Shown here: positions 8,987 to 18,550 of the stretch, one piece after another | Layout: the number at the start of each line of letters is the position of its first letter | Numbering within the stretch: position 1 is the first letter of the stretch | Translations under genes and position numbers: made by a program | Assembly: GCA_017936685.1 (NCBI GenBank) | Contig: JAGBFA010000015.1 | Span: forward strand, 124,001 to 188,000 | Reading direction: 5' to 3' | Source of the DNA: Alistipes sp. | Lineage (GTDB): Bacteria > Bacteroidota > Bacteroidia > Bacteroidales > Rikenellaceae | DNA length: 64,000 bases | The notes under the pieces: generated by a model | The model's database searches: none | What the model was told of the DNA's origin: nothing | Seen by the model: only the letters and a program-made list of their open reading frames with translations

Positions 8987-9583
8987 CTAACGGAACAGCG
9001 AGAATCCGAGCGTCAGCGTAAAGCTGCCGTTGCGCACCTTGCCGCCGGGGTAATCCTTCGAGAGGTTGACGAAACCCAATTCGTAGGCTGCACGCAGCTG
9101 CAAACGCCATACGGCCAGATCGATTCCGGCAAGAAATCCGCAATCGTTCTTGCTGAATTTGATCTCCTTGCCCGAGGCGGCCTCGGCAGAGGCGTTGCTC
9201 ACAGCTTTGGCATTATGGCCGAATCCTGCATAAAGACCCACCTTGGGCGTAACCGAAATGAAACGACCGCCGATCTTATAGCCCACGGTCAAAGGTATCG
9301 TGAGCGTATTTTTGCATACCTCCACACGTGCATAATCGGCCAGATCGCCCCAGTCGCTGATGTTGCCGGCACGATTGCCGTAATAGCCTATACCAGTCTG
9401 TATCTGCCAGTTGGAGCGGAACGTATAGCCTACGTATGCACCAACCTTCCAGCCGTTGCAATCCAGACCATTATCCTTGCTGTAACTGTTGACCGACAAA
9501 CCGCCCTCGACTCCCAACAGCAGCTGGGCAGACGCAGCCGACGAAAACAACACGGCCGCCAAAAGAACCAAAATACGTTTCAT
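8987..9583 (-). CDS. Outer-membrane beta-barrel (PorT/OmpA-barrel-like) protein
   Basis: 198 aa from the chosen start [20 protein letters not shown], a clean signal peptide with a cleavage site after AQ. The mature part alternates polar and hydrophobic residues, rich in Gly, Tyr and Asn ([34 protein letters not shown]), and ends in the typical barrel-closing aromatic residue (LGFSLFR). This matches small outer-membrane barrels annotated as 'porin family' in Bacteroidales. Function unknown. An upstream ATG at 9595 would add only four residues before the signal peptide. It is transcribed divergently from glnS, with a TATATTTG box at 9619-9612. Confidence 0.85.
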   Translation of the reverse strand: MKRILVLLAAVLFSSAASAQLLLGVEGGLSVNSYSKDNGLDCNGWKVGAYVGYTFRSNWQIQTGIGYYGNRAGNISDWGDLADYARVEVCKNTLTIPLTVGYKIGGRFISVTPKVGLYAGFGHNAKAVSNASAEAASGKEIKFSKNDCGFLAGIDLAVWRLQLRAAYELGFVNLSKDYPGGKVRNGSFTLTLGFSLFR

Positions 9584-9611
9584 AGTCGTGTACACTTAGT
9601 ATTTAATTGTA

Positions 9612-9619
9612 CAAATATA
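9612..9619 (-). promoter_or_regulatory. -7 promoter box (TATATTTG) for the barrel gene
   Basis: Perfect TAnnTTTG on the minus strand, 28 bases before the chosen ATG. It is one half of a divergent promoter pair with 9643-9650. Confidence 0.6.
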
Positions 9620-9642
9620 GCGTATATATGCCAAAAAAGCGT

Positions 9643-9650
9643 TACATTTG
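9643..9650 (+). promoter_or_regulatory. -7 promoter box (TACATTTG) for glnS
   Basis: Perfect TAnnTTTG, 26 bases upstream of the glnS ATG at 9677. Confidence 0.6.
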
Positions 9651-9676
9651 CGAAAAATTATCACACGTCACAGAGT

Positions 9677-11356
9677 ATGAACACTGAAACAAACGAGGTT
9701 AAGGAGAAGTCGCTGAACTTTCTCGAAGAGATCATCGAGGAGTCGATAGCGCGCGGAGACAAACGCATTCAGACGCGTTTTCCGCCCGAGCCCAACGGCT
9801 ATCTTCATATAGGCCATGCCAAAAGTATCTGCATAAATTTCGGTCTGGCCAAGAAATACGGAGGCAAATGCAATCTGCGTTTCGACGATACCAATCCCGT
9901 CAAGGAGGACACCGAGTATGTCGATTCTATCAAGCGCGACATCAAATGGCTGGGATTCGAGTGGGCCGAGGAGCGTTACGCATCGGACTACTTCGACCAG
10001 CTCTACGAGTGGGCGATAGTATTGATCAAGAAGGGACTGGCATACGTCGACGACCAGTCGCAGGAGCAGATACGCCAGACGCGCGGTACGGTCTCGGAGC
10101 CGGGTACGCCGTCGCCGTGGCGCGACCGTTCGGTGGAGGAGAACCTCGATCTGTTCGAGCGCATGCGCCGCGGTGAGTTCGCCGACGGCGAGAAGGTACT
10201 GCGTGCCAAGATCGACATGGCGCACCCCAACATGCTCTTCCGCGACCCGATCATGTACCGCATAATACACACCGAGCACCACCGCACGGGCAACAAATGG
10301 TGCATCTACCCCATGTACGACTACGCCCACGGACAGTGCGACTCGATAGAGAAGATCACGCACTCGATCTGCACGTTGGAGTTCGACGTACACCGCCCGC
10401 TCTACGACTGGTTCATCGAAGCGTTGGAGATCTATCCGTCGCATCAGTACGAGTTCGCACGTCTGAACTTGACCTACACGATGATGTCGAAGCGCAACCT
10501 GCTCAAACTCGTCAAGGAGGGTGCTGTAATGGGTTGGGACGATCCGCGCATGCCGACAGTCTGCGCACTGCGCCGCAAGGGCTACACTCCGGCCTCGGTG
10601 CGCGCATTCGCCGAGATGGTGGGCGTGGCCAAGCGCGACAACGTCATCGATCTGGGCAAGCTGGAATTCTGCGTAAGAGAGGATCTCAACAAGGTGGCCG
10701 AGCGTCGCATGGCCGTCCTGAACCCCTTGAAGGTGGTCATAACCAACTGGGAAGAGGGCAAGGTGGAGATGCGCGATGCGGTCAACAACCCCGAGGATCC
10801 CGAGGCAGGCACACGTCAGGTACCCTTCTCGAAGGTGATATACATCGAGCGCGACGACTTCATGGAGAATCCTCCCAAAAAGTATTTCCGCCTCAGCCCC
10901 GGCGGCGAGGTGCGTCTGCGCTACTCTTATCTGATAAAGTGCGACGAGGTGATCAAGGACTCGGAGGGCAACATCGTCGAGCTGCACTGCTCATACGATC
11001 CCCTCTCGGGCGACGGTTCGTCGAGCGACGGCCGCCGCGTCAAAGGCGTCATTCACTGGGTATCGGCCGAGCACGCCGTAGAGGCGGAGATACGGCTGTT
11101 CAACCCGCTGTTCCTTACGGAGGATCCCAACGACACCTCCAACGGGCAGACCTCGTGGGAGGACAACCTCAATCCCGAGTCGCTCGTAAAGGTCAAGGGT
11201 CTGTTGGAGCCGTCTCTGAAAGATGCCCCCGTAGGCCGTCCCTATCAGTTCGAGCGCGTGGGTTACTTCTGTGCCGACACCGACTCTACGGGCGAGCACC
11301 TCGTGTTCAACCGCACGGTCACGCTCAAAGACTCGTGGGCCAAGATCAACAAATAG
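9677..11356 (+). CDS. glnS: Glutaminyl-tRNA synthetase
   Basis: 559 aa, normal bacterial GlnRS length. Charges tRNA-Gln with glutamine in the cytoplasm. The class I signatures are present: [16 protein letters not shown] contains the HIGH motif, and MMSKRNL is the KMSKS-like loop. The N-terminal FLEEIIEES and the [20 protein letters not shown] block are typical of GlnRS rather than GluRS. The frame is open far upstream, but the ATG at 9677 gives the family's natural N-terminus and follows a promoter box at 9643-9650. A strong terminator lies immediately downstream. Confidence 0.97.
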   Translation: MNTETNEVKEKSLNFLEEIIEESIARGDKRIQTRFPPEPNGYLHIGHAKSICINFGLAKKYGGKCNLRFDDTNPVKEDTEYVDSIKRDIKWLGFEWAEERYASDYFDQLYEWAIVLIKKGLAYVDDQSQEQIRQTRGTVSEPGTPSPWRDRSVEENLDLFERMRRGEFADGEKVLRAKIDMAHPNMLFRDPIMYRIIHTEHHRTGNKWCIYPMYDYAHGQCDSIEKITHSICTLEFDVHRPLYDWFIEALEIYPSHQYEFARLNLTYTMMSKRNLLKLVKEGAVMGWDDPRMPTVCALRRKGYTPASVRAFAEMVGVAKRDNVIDLGKLEFCVREDLNKVAERRMAVLNPLKVVITNWEEGKVEMRDAVNNPEDPEAGTRQVPFSKVIYIERDDFMENPPKKYFRLSPGGEVRLRYSYLIKCDEVIKDSEGNIVELHCSYDPLSGDGSSSDGRRVKGVIHWVSAEHAVEAEIRLFNPLFLTEDPNDTSNGQTSWEDNLNPESLVKVKGLLEPSLKDAPVGRPYQFERVGYFCADTDSTGEHLVFNRTVTLKDSWAKINK

Positions 11357-11379
11357 ATCGACACACGGTCACACATGCA

Positions 11380-11413
11380 AAAGGTTCGAATCCCGCAAGA
11401 GATTCGAACCTTT
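11380..11413. terminator. Rho-independent terminator after glnS
   Basis: 13-bp perfect stem (AAAGGTTCGAATC) with an 8-base loop, followed on the plus strand by GTTTTTT. It sits between convergent glnS and the metallophosphoesterase and may serve both. Confidence 0.88.
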
Positions 11414-11438
11414 GTTTTTTAATGCGATTCTCGCCACC

Positions 11439-12443
11439 CTACTTCGCCTCGCGCAGTTTCGAGGCCTTGGCATCGAACACCACCTCGTCGATCTTCCGGT
11501 TGTCGCGGCGGCGTATCCATGTACGGAAGTCGCGCTCGCCCTCGCGAAGCTCTATCACCCGCACGCCGTGCCACAGATGGTTGTAGACAGTGTTATCGCC
11601 CGAGTAGTGGCCGTATGCCAGAGCAACGCCGTGATATGGCACGATATAGTCGTTGTCGTGGTCGTGCCCAACGAACACAGCCACCACATCGCCGCACTCC
11701 TTCATGGCGGCAAACATGCCCGTGTTGATCTTGGGCGCACACTCCTCCTCGCGGCGAATGCCGCGCACGCTCTTCTCCGAGGCGGCGCACGCCTCGGCGT
11801 ACTCGGGCAGCGGAATATGGAAAAACGCATACGACGGCAGCGGCCGGCCGCCGTTGGCGGCAGTGTATGCGCGGCTCAGAGAACGATACCAGCCTATCTG
11901 CTCGAAATCGATCCAACCGTAGCCCTTGATACCGTCGACGGTCGAGTAGTCGTGCGAATCGAGACAGTATAGTAGGGCCGCCGCCGAATCGCCGTCGCGG
12001 GATAGCACCTCCACCGCAACGTCGTCCAAACGGCCGTCGGAAGTGGTGTTGAGCGAATTGGGATAGCCCGTTATGAGCTGCGCAAGCTCCGACTCCTTCA
12101 AATCCTGCTCGCGGTCGTGGTTGCCGTAGACCACAACGAACGGTATGCCGTTCTGCGCCACGGGGGCAAGTATCGCACGCCACGCCTTGACGGCGGGGCG
12201 TCCCGTCACCACATCGCCCGTGAAGATCACAAGATCGGGTCGCTCCTCCGCGATGATCCATTCGAGCCGGTCGACGGTCTTGGCCATCTCGTCGGGCTTG
12301 TCGCAGCGTACATGTGCGTCGGTAAACTGCACTATTCGGAATCGTCCCTCGTCGGAGAAACGCAGCGGTTCGGCCGCCGCACAGTCGTCGGCAGAAGCGA
12401 GCAGCACGAAGGCCGAAAGCATAGAAAAGAGTCGTAATTTCAT
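11439..12443 (-). CDS. Exported metallophosphoesterase (calcineurin-like)
   Basis: 334 aa. The start at 12443 gives a signal peptide (MKLRLFSMLSAFVLLASADD). The metallophosphoesterase signature is complete: FTDAH, then FTGDVV, YGNHDRE, and later FVGHDHDND. These residues coordinate the two metals. The family hydrolyses phosphomonoesters or diesters; periplasmic here by the signal peptide. An extra domain-like segment between YGNHDRE and GHDHDND contains the substrate-specific part. The substrate is unknown. It is divergent from the GH89 gene. Confidence 0.9.
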   Translation of the reverse strand: MKLRLFSMLSAFVLLASADDCAAAEPLRFSDEGRFRIVQFTDAHVRCDKPDEMAKTVDRLEWIIAEERPDLVIFTGDVVTGRPAVKAWRAILAPVAQNGIPFVVVYGNHDREQDLKESELAQLITGYPNSLNTTSDGRLDDVAVEVLSRDGDSAAALLYCLDSHDYSTVDGIKGYGWIDFEQIGWYRSLSRAYTAANGGRPLPSYAFFHIPLPEYAEACAASEKSVRGIRREEECAPKINTGMFAAMKECGDVVAVFVGHDHDNDYIVPYHGVALAYGHYSGDNTVYNHLWHGVRVIELREGERDFRTWIRRRDNRKIDEVVFDAKASKLREAK

Positions 12444-12529
12444 GATCGGACAAATAATATTTGCGAAACAATACGCTCTCAAAATTATAAAAACGAGAGG
12501 TCCGATGCAAAAATTTTTCCCGAAAATAT

Positions 12530-12537
12530 TATATTTG
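12530..12537 (+). promoter_or_regulatory. -7 promoter box (TATATTTG) for the GH89 gene
   Basis: Perfect TAnnTTTG, 37 bases upstream of the ATG at 12575, in AT-rich divergent intergenic DNA. Confidence 0.6.
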
Positions 12538-12574
12538 TAGATAATTACTCACTTAATTGCTTTTTTAACACACT

Positions 12575-15079
12575 ATGAAGAGACTGCTGACATTCGCCTT
12601 GGCAACCCTGCTGTCGGTGGCAGGTGCGGCCGCGCAGGATTACATCTCGGCGGCGCGCGACGTGATAAGCCGCGCAGTCGGGCAGATGCCCGAAAACATC
12701 GATCTGTCCTTGTGCCGTCCGTCGGCCGAGGGACACCACCGCTATGAATTGAGCACCGACGGCGGCCGTCTGCGCATAGCAGGCGACAACGGCGTGGCCA
12801 TCTGCAAGGGCTTCTACGACTATATCGTCGACAACGGCTACGGTGTAGTGACGTGGACGGGCAGCCGCATAGAGCTCCCCGAAAGTTTTCCGCAGATGGA
12901 ACCGATCGTCGTCGAAGCTCCGTTCGGACTGCACATATACATGAACGTATGCACCATGGGCTATACGGCACCTTTCTGGGACCGGCAGCGTTGGCAGCAG
13001 GAGATCGACTACATGGCCCTGCACGGCTTCGACATGCCGCTGTCGCCGACGGCCGGCGAAGCCATATTCGCCCGCGTATGGCGCGACATGGGGCTTAGCG
13101 ACAGTCAGATCGACGAATACTTCACCGGTCCGGCGCACATGCCGTGGCTGCGCATGGGCAACATGAGCCAGATGGACGGAGGCATGAGCCGCAAATGGCA
13201 CGACGAGCAGGTGGAGCTGCAACACTTCATCAAGGATCAGATGGACGCTCTGGGCATGACACCCGTATATCAGGGTTTCGCAGGATTCGTACCCAAGGCC
13301 ATGAAGGAGCACTACCCCTCGATCGACCTCACCGAGACATATTGGGCAGGCGGACTGAAAAACTACATGCTCTCGCCCATCGATCCGCTCTTCGAGGAGA
13401 TACAGCGACGCTACATCGCCGAGTGGGAGCGCGAATTCGGCAAGTGCCGCTACTATCTGATCGACAGCTTCAACGAGATGGACATACCTTTCGGCGAGAA
13501 GGGATCGCCCGAGCGGGCGGCCGCGCTGAGGGAGTACGGAGAGAAGATATACTCCTCACTCATGGCCGCCGATGCCGATGCGGTGTGGGTCGTACAGGGG
13601 TGGATCTTCGGCTATCAGCGCGACCTGTGGGACGCCGACAGCGCACGCGCCCTGTTCAGCGGCGTACCCGACGACAAGGTGATCATCATCGATCTTGCCG
13701 TCGACTTCAACCAATACGTATGGTGCAGCCAAAAGAACTGGGACTACCTCGACGGCTTCTTCGGCAAGCAGTGGATCTACTCCACAGTGCCCAACTTCGG
13801 CGGCCGCTCGGCCACCATAGGCGGGTTGCAGTTCTATGCCGACGGCCACCGCGAGGCCATGTCTTCGGCCAACCGCGGCAATATAGTCGGTTACGGCACC
13901 TCGCCCGAGGGCGTGGAGAACAACGAGATAGTCTACGAGATAATATCCGATGCCGGCTGGCGGCCGGAAGGAGTGGATTTGCGGGAAAAGCTGCAACGCT
14001 ACTCAGCCGCACGCTACGGCCTGCACTCGGAGCATGTAGACCGTTTCTGGGAGGGAATGCTCGGCAGCGCATACGCCGCCTCGTCGAACAACGCCCGTTT
14101 CCGCTGGCAGATGGAGCCGTTCTCGCAACGCGGCTCGACACTCGCGCTCAATGCGGATTATTTCCGCGCCATAGAGTCGCTGCTCGCAGCAACCGAACTG
14201 GACGGCAATCCGCTCTATGTGGCCGATGCCAAATACTACACGGCCATGTACTTCGCAGGCATAGCACAGCACCTGCTCGAAGCGATACGTCTTGCCGACA
14301 TCGACGGCCGCGACACCTCGGCTCTGGAAGAGGAGTTCATCGCCGCACTCGACAACATCGACCGCGTGCTGGCCGATCACCCGCTCTACACGATGGAACG
14401 CTGGCAGCGACAGGCAGCTGCGGCCGCAACGTGCCAGGCCGAGCGCGAGGAGTTCGTGCGCGAAGCACGGCGCATAGTCACCACGTGGGGCGGTCCGAGT
14501 CTGGCCGACTACTCGTGCCGCGTGTGGTCGGGGCTGGTGCGCGACTTCTACATACCGCGCTGGCGCAACTATTTCGATCACATGCACCGCGGCGAGTCGT
14601 ATGATGCGCGCGCCTTCGACGACAAGTTCATCGAACGGCTCGATCTCTCGCCCGCACCCCGGGCAGTCGATCTTACCGAGTGCCGCCGCATGGTGGAGAG
14701 CTATGCCGGACGCGACAAACTGTCGCCGCTCGGCAGCACGGTGGCCACCGTAACACCTTACGACTTCAAGAAGACGGGCAGCAACAGCATTGCTTTCACC
14801 ATACCCAACACCACATTCGCCGATGTCAAGGGGGTACGCATCGTCATGCACCGCGGCTCGGGATCGGCCGTTGTCGAGAGCGTAAAGTTCCGCGCCGACA
14901 AGATCGACCGCTCGACGGCACGGCCTGCGGCACGACTCGATGCCGGTCACAACGTGGTGGAGGTCATATTCGACGGCAAAATCGAAACGCCAACCACACC
15001 GCGCGAAGTGTCGGGTACGATAAAGCTCAAAGGCGACCGCAGCGAAGAGATCTACGCCACCGTCGAGCTGATAATGTAG
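12575..15079 (+). CDS. Secreted alpha-N-acetylglucosaminidase (GH89)
   Basis: 834 aa with a signal peptide (MKRLLTFALATLLSVAGAAAQ). The family cleaves terminal alpha-linked GlcNAc, as found on mucin O-glycans and heparan-type chains. The GH89/NAGLU core is recognisable: an N-terminal alpha/beta domain, then NVCTMGYTAPFWDRQRWQQE, LHGFDMPL, MGNMSQMDGG, YLIDSFNEMD (catalytic-glutamate region), and GYGTSPEGVENNEIVYE. The C-terminal all-helical domain follows, with a short beta-rich tail after about residue 740. Periplasmic or surface location fits a gut commensal foraging host glycans; a role in mucin use is inference. Not in a typical SusCD locus here. Confidence 0.93.
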   Translation: MKRLLTFALATLLSVAGAAAQDYISAARDVISRAVGQMPENIDLSLCRPSAEGHHRYELSTDGGRLRIAGDNGVAICKGFYDYIVDNGYGVVTWTGSRIELPESFPQMEPIVVEAPFGLHIYMNVCTMGYTAPFWDRQRWQQEIDYMALHGFDMPLSPTAGEAIFARVWRDMGLSDSQIDEYFTGPAHMPWLRMGNMSQMDGGMSRKWHDEQVELQHFIKDQMDALGMTPVYQGFAGFVPKAMKEHYPSIDLTETYWAGGLKNYMLSPIDPLFEEIQRRYIAEWEREFGKCRYYLIDSFNEMDIPFGEKGSPERAAALREYGEKIYSSLMAADADAVWVVQGWIFGYQRDLWDADSARALFSGVPDDKVIIIDLAVDFNQYVWCSQKNWDYLDGFFGKQWIYSTVPNFGGRSATIGGLQFYADGHREAMSSANRGNIVGYGTSPEGVENNEIVYEIISDAGWRPEGVDLREKLQRYSAARYGLHSEHVDRFWEGMLGSAYAASSNNARFRWQMEPFSQRGSTLALNADYFRAIESLLAATELDGNPLYVADAKYYTAMYFAGIAQHLLEAIRLADIDGRDTSALEEEFIAALDNIDRVLADHPLYTMERWQRQAAAAATCQAEREEFVREARRIVTTWGGPSLADYSCRVWSGLVRDFYIPRWRNYFDHMHRGESYDARAFDDKFIERLDLSPAPRAVDLTECRRMVESYAGRDKLSPLGSTVATVTPYDFKKTGSNSIAFTIPNTTFADVKGVRIVMHRGSGSAVVESVKFRADKIDRSTARPAARLDAGHNVVEVIFDGKIETPTTPREVSGTIKLKGDRSEEIYATVELIM

Positions 15080-15097
15080 AACGAAACGGCAAACGAC

Positions 15098-15128
15098 AAG
15101 CCCCGCATTACGATGAAATGCGGGGCTT
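15098..15128. terminator. Hairpin terminator between the GH89 and nitroreductase genes
   Basis: 12-bp stem AAGCCCCGCATT with its complement and a 7-base loop, located between convergent genes. A-rich and T-containing flanks are modest. Confidence 0.75.
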
Positions 15129-15152
15129 ATTGTGAAAACGGATCGAGCCGGT

Positions 15153-15809
15153 CTATTCGACGAACTGCACCTTGCTACGGTCGCGCTCCTTAGCCTCGGG
15201 CTTCTCGTCGGGGTAGCCGAAACCTATGGCACACAGCAGGCGGTAGCCGTCGGGCAGATTCAGACGCTCGACGTAGGGAGCCGCTTCGGGTGCAGAGAGC
15301 ATAAAGCCGACGGGCGAGCCCAAACAGCAAGAACCGATGCCCATCGACCACGCGGCAAGCATCATGTTCTCGGCCAGCAATCCGCAATCGAACTCCCCGC
15401 GACCGTCGTCCGGCGAAGCGATGAAAACCACGGTCGGGGCATTGCGGAACATATTGCGGAAAGAGGGATCGGCAGCCGCCTCCGGACGCGAAGCTACAAA
15501 CAGCTCGGTCAATCCATCGATATACTCCTTCGAATCGACGATGCGCACCGCCCACGGCTGGCTGTTCATGCCGCTCGGGGCATTGATTCCGCACTCGACT
15601 ATGCGCTGCATCGACTCACGGTCGACAGCCTCCGGCAGATAGGCACGCACACTGCGACGGGTCATAATGGTCTCTATGACCGTATCGGCGCATGTGCCGC
15701 CAGCGGGAGCCGTGCACGAAGAGCCGCTTTTGTCGCATTTGCCGCAACAGCCCGACATGGCAAGCAATGCGACGGCCGCAATGGCCGTCCGAGTGAAATT
15801 AATCATCAT
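15153..15809 (-). CDS. Nitroreductase-family protein with lipoprotein signal
   Basis: 218 aa. The nitroreductase fold is shown by MTRRSVRAYLPEAVDRE, the CGINAPSGMNSQPW FMN-binding block, and LLAENMMLAAWSMGIGSCCLG. Such enzymes use FMN and NAD(P)H to reduce nitro compounds, quinones or related electrophiles. Unusually, it begins with a hydrophobic stretch ending LLAMSGCCGKC, a convincing lipobox, followed by a Cys-rich linker. It may therefore be lipid-anchored in the envelope. Its ATG overlaps the hutI stop by four bases (ATGA), so it is translationally coupled to the histidine-degradation operon. No known hut role; function is inference. Confidence 0.85.
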   Translation of the reverse strand: MMINFTRTAIAAVALLAMSGCCGKCDKSGSSCTAPAGGTCADTVIETIMTRRSVRAYLPEAVDRESMQRIVECGINAPSGMNSQPWAVRIVDSKEYIDGLTELFVASRPEAAADPSFRNMFRNAPTVVFIASPDDGRGEFDCGLLAENMMLAAWSMGIGSCCLGSPVGFMLSAPEAAPYVERLNLPDGYRLLCAIGFGYPDEKPEAKERDRSKVQFVE

Positions 15810-17056
15810 ATCGACAATGTTTTAATGTGTTTTCCTCCGAGAATAATATGCCTTATGACGGGTGTCTGATGGGCATACGGCAGGAATGCCAGCGACGGCA
15901 GCGGCTTGGTGATGAACACGTTGGCCACCTTGCCGCGCGTAATCGAGCCGTAATGCGCACTCTCGCCCATAGCCGCCGCACCGTTGAGCGTGGCGGCGTT
16001 GATAGCCTCGGCCGGCGTCATCTTCATCTTGATAGATGCCAGCGACACCACCATGCGCATGTTGCCCGAGGGCGACGATCCGGGGTTGTAGTCCGAGGCG
16101 AGTGCCACGGCCAGCCCGGCATCGATCATCTTGCGCGCAGGCGGATAGCTCATGCCCAGGAAGAATGCCGCACCGGGCAGCATCGTAGGCATGGTCGCAG
16201 AGCCGCGCAACGCCTCGATCTGCTCGTCGCCCATGCGCTCCAAATGATCCACCGACAACGCCCCGTGGCGCACGCCGGCCTCAACGCCGCCCGATATATC
16301 CAGCTCGTTGGCGTGTATCTTGGCACGCATGCCGTACTCGGCACCGCAGCGCATGATCTGCTCGGTCTGCCCGACCGTGAAGAATCCCTTGTCGCAGAAG
16401 ACATCGACAAAATCGGCCAAGCCCTCGGCCGCAACGGCCGGGATCATCTCGCGGCACACCATGTCGACATACTCCTGCTGACGGCCTGTATATGCGCGCG
16501 CCACAGCGTGCGCACCGAGGAATGTCGAACGCACAGCCACGGGCGAATCGCGACGTATGCGCCGTATGACGCGCAGCATCTTCAACTCGTCCTCGGTCGA
16601 AAGGCCGTAACCGCTCTTGATCTCCACAAGGCCTGTACCCATGGCGATGATCTCGTCAATGCGCTCCATGACCTGACGGTATAATTCATCTTCGGAGGTC
16701 TCGTGCAGGCGGTCGGCAGAGTTGAGAATACCGCCGCCGCGCTGGGCTATCTGCTCGTAACTAAGGCCGTTGATCTTGTCGAGGAACTCCTGCTCGCGGC
16801 TGCCGGCATAGACCAGATGGGTGTGCGAATCGCAGAACGACGGCAGCAGCATACCCCCGCCGGCGTCGATGATCTCGGCATCGGCCACGGCAGGGCATGT
16901 GCTCATAGCTCCGTAATCGGCAATCAGACCGTCGACGGCGAGCAGCCACCCGTCGTCGAGCGTGCCGATGTGCGACATTTCGGCTCCGCAGACACGGTCG
17001 CGGCCGCTCTCGTCGATGCCGACGATGGTGCCTATATTTTTAATCAACAATTTCAT
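15806..17056 (-). CDS. hutI: Imidazolonepropionase
   Basis: 416 aa, normal length. Third step of histidine catabolism: hydrolysis of 4-imidazolone-5-propanoate to N-formimino-L-glutamate. Amidohydrolase features are visible: FCDSHTHLVYAGSRE with the metal-binding His78-x-His80, EIKSGYGLSTEDELKML, AKIHANELD and ALASDYNPGSSPSGNM. Cytoplasmic. The start overlaps the end of hutH by 17 bases and its stop overlaps the nitroreductase start, which indicates tight operon structure. Confidence 0.97.
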   Translation of the reverse strand: MKLLIKNIGTIVGIDESGRDRVCGAEMSHIGTLDDGWLLAVDGLIADYGAMSTCPAVADAEIIDAGGGMLLPSFCDSHTHLVYAGSREQEFLDKINGLSYEQIAQRGGGILNSADRLHETSEDELYRQVMERIDEIIAMGTGLVEIKSGYGLSTEDELKMLRVIRRIRRDSPVAVRSTFLGAHAVARAYTGRQQEYVDMVCREMIPAVAAEGLADFVDVFCDKGFFTVGQTEQIMRCGAEYGMRAKIHANELDISGGVEAGVRHGALSVDHLERMGDEQIEALRGSATMPTMLPGAAFFLGMSYPPARKMIDAGLAVALASDYNPGSSPSGNMRMVVSLASIKMKMTPAEAINAATLNGAAAMGESAHYGSITRGKVANVFITKPLPSLAFLPYAHQTPVIRHIILGGKHIKTLSI

Positions 17057-18530
17057 ACGTGCGCAGGAACTCTACCGATGCGGCGATATGGGGATACATC
17101 ACCTGATCGTTGTCGACAAAGGGCACATGCTGACGATATGCCTCGAACATGCGCTCGACGAATGCCGACGAACGCAGCGGACGGCGGAACTCCAAAGCCT
17201 GAGCGGCGTTCATCAGCTCGATGGCCAGCACACGCTCGGTATTGCCCACAACACGCAACAGCTTGGTAGCGGCGTTGGAGCCCATGCTGACATGATCCTC
17301 CTGTCCCTGCGACGAGGGGATAGAGTCGACCGAAGCCGGCCAGCAAAGCCCCTTGCTCTGGCTGACGATCGAGGCGGCCGTGTACTGCGGGATCATGAAA
17401 CCGCTGTTCAATCCCGGATTGGCCACGAGGAACGACGGCAGGTTGCGCGATCCCGATATGAGTTTATAGGTGCGACGCTCCGAGATATTGCCCAGCTCGG
17501 CCACGGCAATGGCCAGAAAATCCATAGCCACGGCAATGGGCTGGCCGTGGAAGTTGCCGGCCGAGATGACCTCGTCCCAGTCGGGGAATACCGACGGGTT
17601 GTCGGTGGCACTGTTGATCTCGGTGGTAAGCACGCTCTCCACGTAGTCGATCGTATCTTTCGACGCGCCGTGAACCTGCGGTATGCAGCGGAACGAATAT
17701 GGATCCTGCACATGCTGCTTGGGCTGTGCGGCGATCTGGCTGCCGGCAAGCATCTTGCGGAAGTTCTCGGCAGTCGAGATCTGTCCCTTGTGGGGACGTA
17801 TGGCGTGCACGATATGCTCGAAAGGCTCCATGCGGCCGTCGAACGCATCGAGCGACATGGCTCCGATAGCATCGGCCCAGCGGCTCAGACGGCGTGCGCC
17901 GATGAGCGACCATACGCCGTAGGCACTCATGAACTGCGTGCCGTTGAGCAGAGCCAGACCCTCCTTCGAACGGAGTACGATAGGCTCCCAACCTCTTTGG
18001 GCAAACACCTCGGCCGCAGGCATGACCTTGCCGTCGACCTCGACTTCGCCCAGACCCACCAACGGCAGGCAGAGGTGTGCCAGCGGTGCCAGATCGCCCG
18101 AAGCTCCGAGCGAGCCCTGGTCGTAGACAACCGGAAGAATATCGTCGTTATACATCTCGATCATGCGCTCGACGGTAGCCAGCTGCACGCCCGAATGACC
18201 GTAAGAGAGCGACTGCACTTTCAGGAAGATCATCAGCCGCACTACCTCCGACGGAACACGGGCACCGGTGCCGCAGGCATGCGACATCATCAGATTCTTC
18301 TGCAACTGCGACAGCGCGTCGGCCTCGATGGAGATGTTGCAGAGCGAGCCGAAGCCCGTAGTCACGCCGTAGATCGGGCGCGTAGTCTGCTCCATCTTTT
18401 GATCGAGATACTCGCGGCAGCGCACGATGCGCTTGCGGGCATCGTCGCTCAATGCCAACTTATAACCTTTGGTGATGATCTCCTCGACACGGTCGATGGT
18501 GAGATGCTCGGAACTTATATGGTGTATCAT
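17040..18530 (-). CDS. hutH: Histidine ammonia-lyase
   Basis: 496 aa. Converts L-histidine to urocanate and ammonia, the first step of the pathway. The Ala-Ser-Gly triad that self-cyclises into the MIO prosthetic group is at residues 143-145 (GSLGASGDLAPL). YGVTTGFGSL (54-63) supplies the conserved active-site tyrosine region, and QEDHVSMGSNAATK is present near residue 415. Cytoplasmic tetramer in known members. It lies 20 bases downstream of hutU and overlaps hutI. Confidence 0.98.
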   Translation of the reverse strand: MIHHISSEHLTIDRVEEIITKGYKLALSDDARKRIVRCREYLDQKMEQTTRPIYGVTTGFGSLCNISIEADALSQLQKNLMMSHACGTGARVPSEVVRLMIFLKVQSLSYGHSGVQLATVERMIEMYNDDILPVVYDQGSLGASGDLAPLAHLCLPLVGLGEVEVDGKVMPAAEVFAQRGWEPIVLRSKEGLALLNGTQFMSAYGVWSLIGARRLSRWADAIGAMSLDAFDGRMEPFEHIVHAIRPHKGQISTAENFRKMLAGSQIAAQPKQHVQDPYSFRCIPQVHGASKDTIDYVESVLTTEINSATDNPSVFPDWDEVISAGNFHGQPIAVAMDFLAIAVAELGNISERRTYKLISGSRNLPSFLVANPGLNSGFMIPQYTAASIVSQSKGLCWPASVDSIPSSQGQEDHVSMGSNAATKLLRVVGNTERVLAIELMNAAQALEFRRPLRSSAFVERMFEAYRQHVPFVDNDQVMYPHIAASVEFLRTYEIVD

Positions 18531-18550
18531 TTATATTGATGTTTTAAGGT

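Noticed and set aside
9668..10987. 439-codon minus-strand open frame
   Set aside because: Antisense to glnS; no family features.
16962..18539. 525-codon plus-strand open frame
   Set aside because: Antisense shadow of hutH, whose MIO triad and family blocks are unambiguous.
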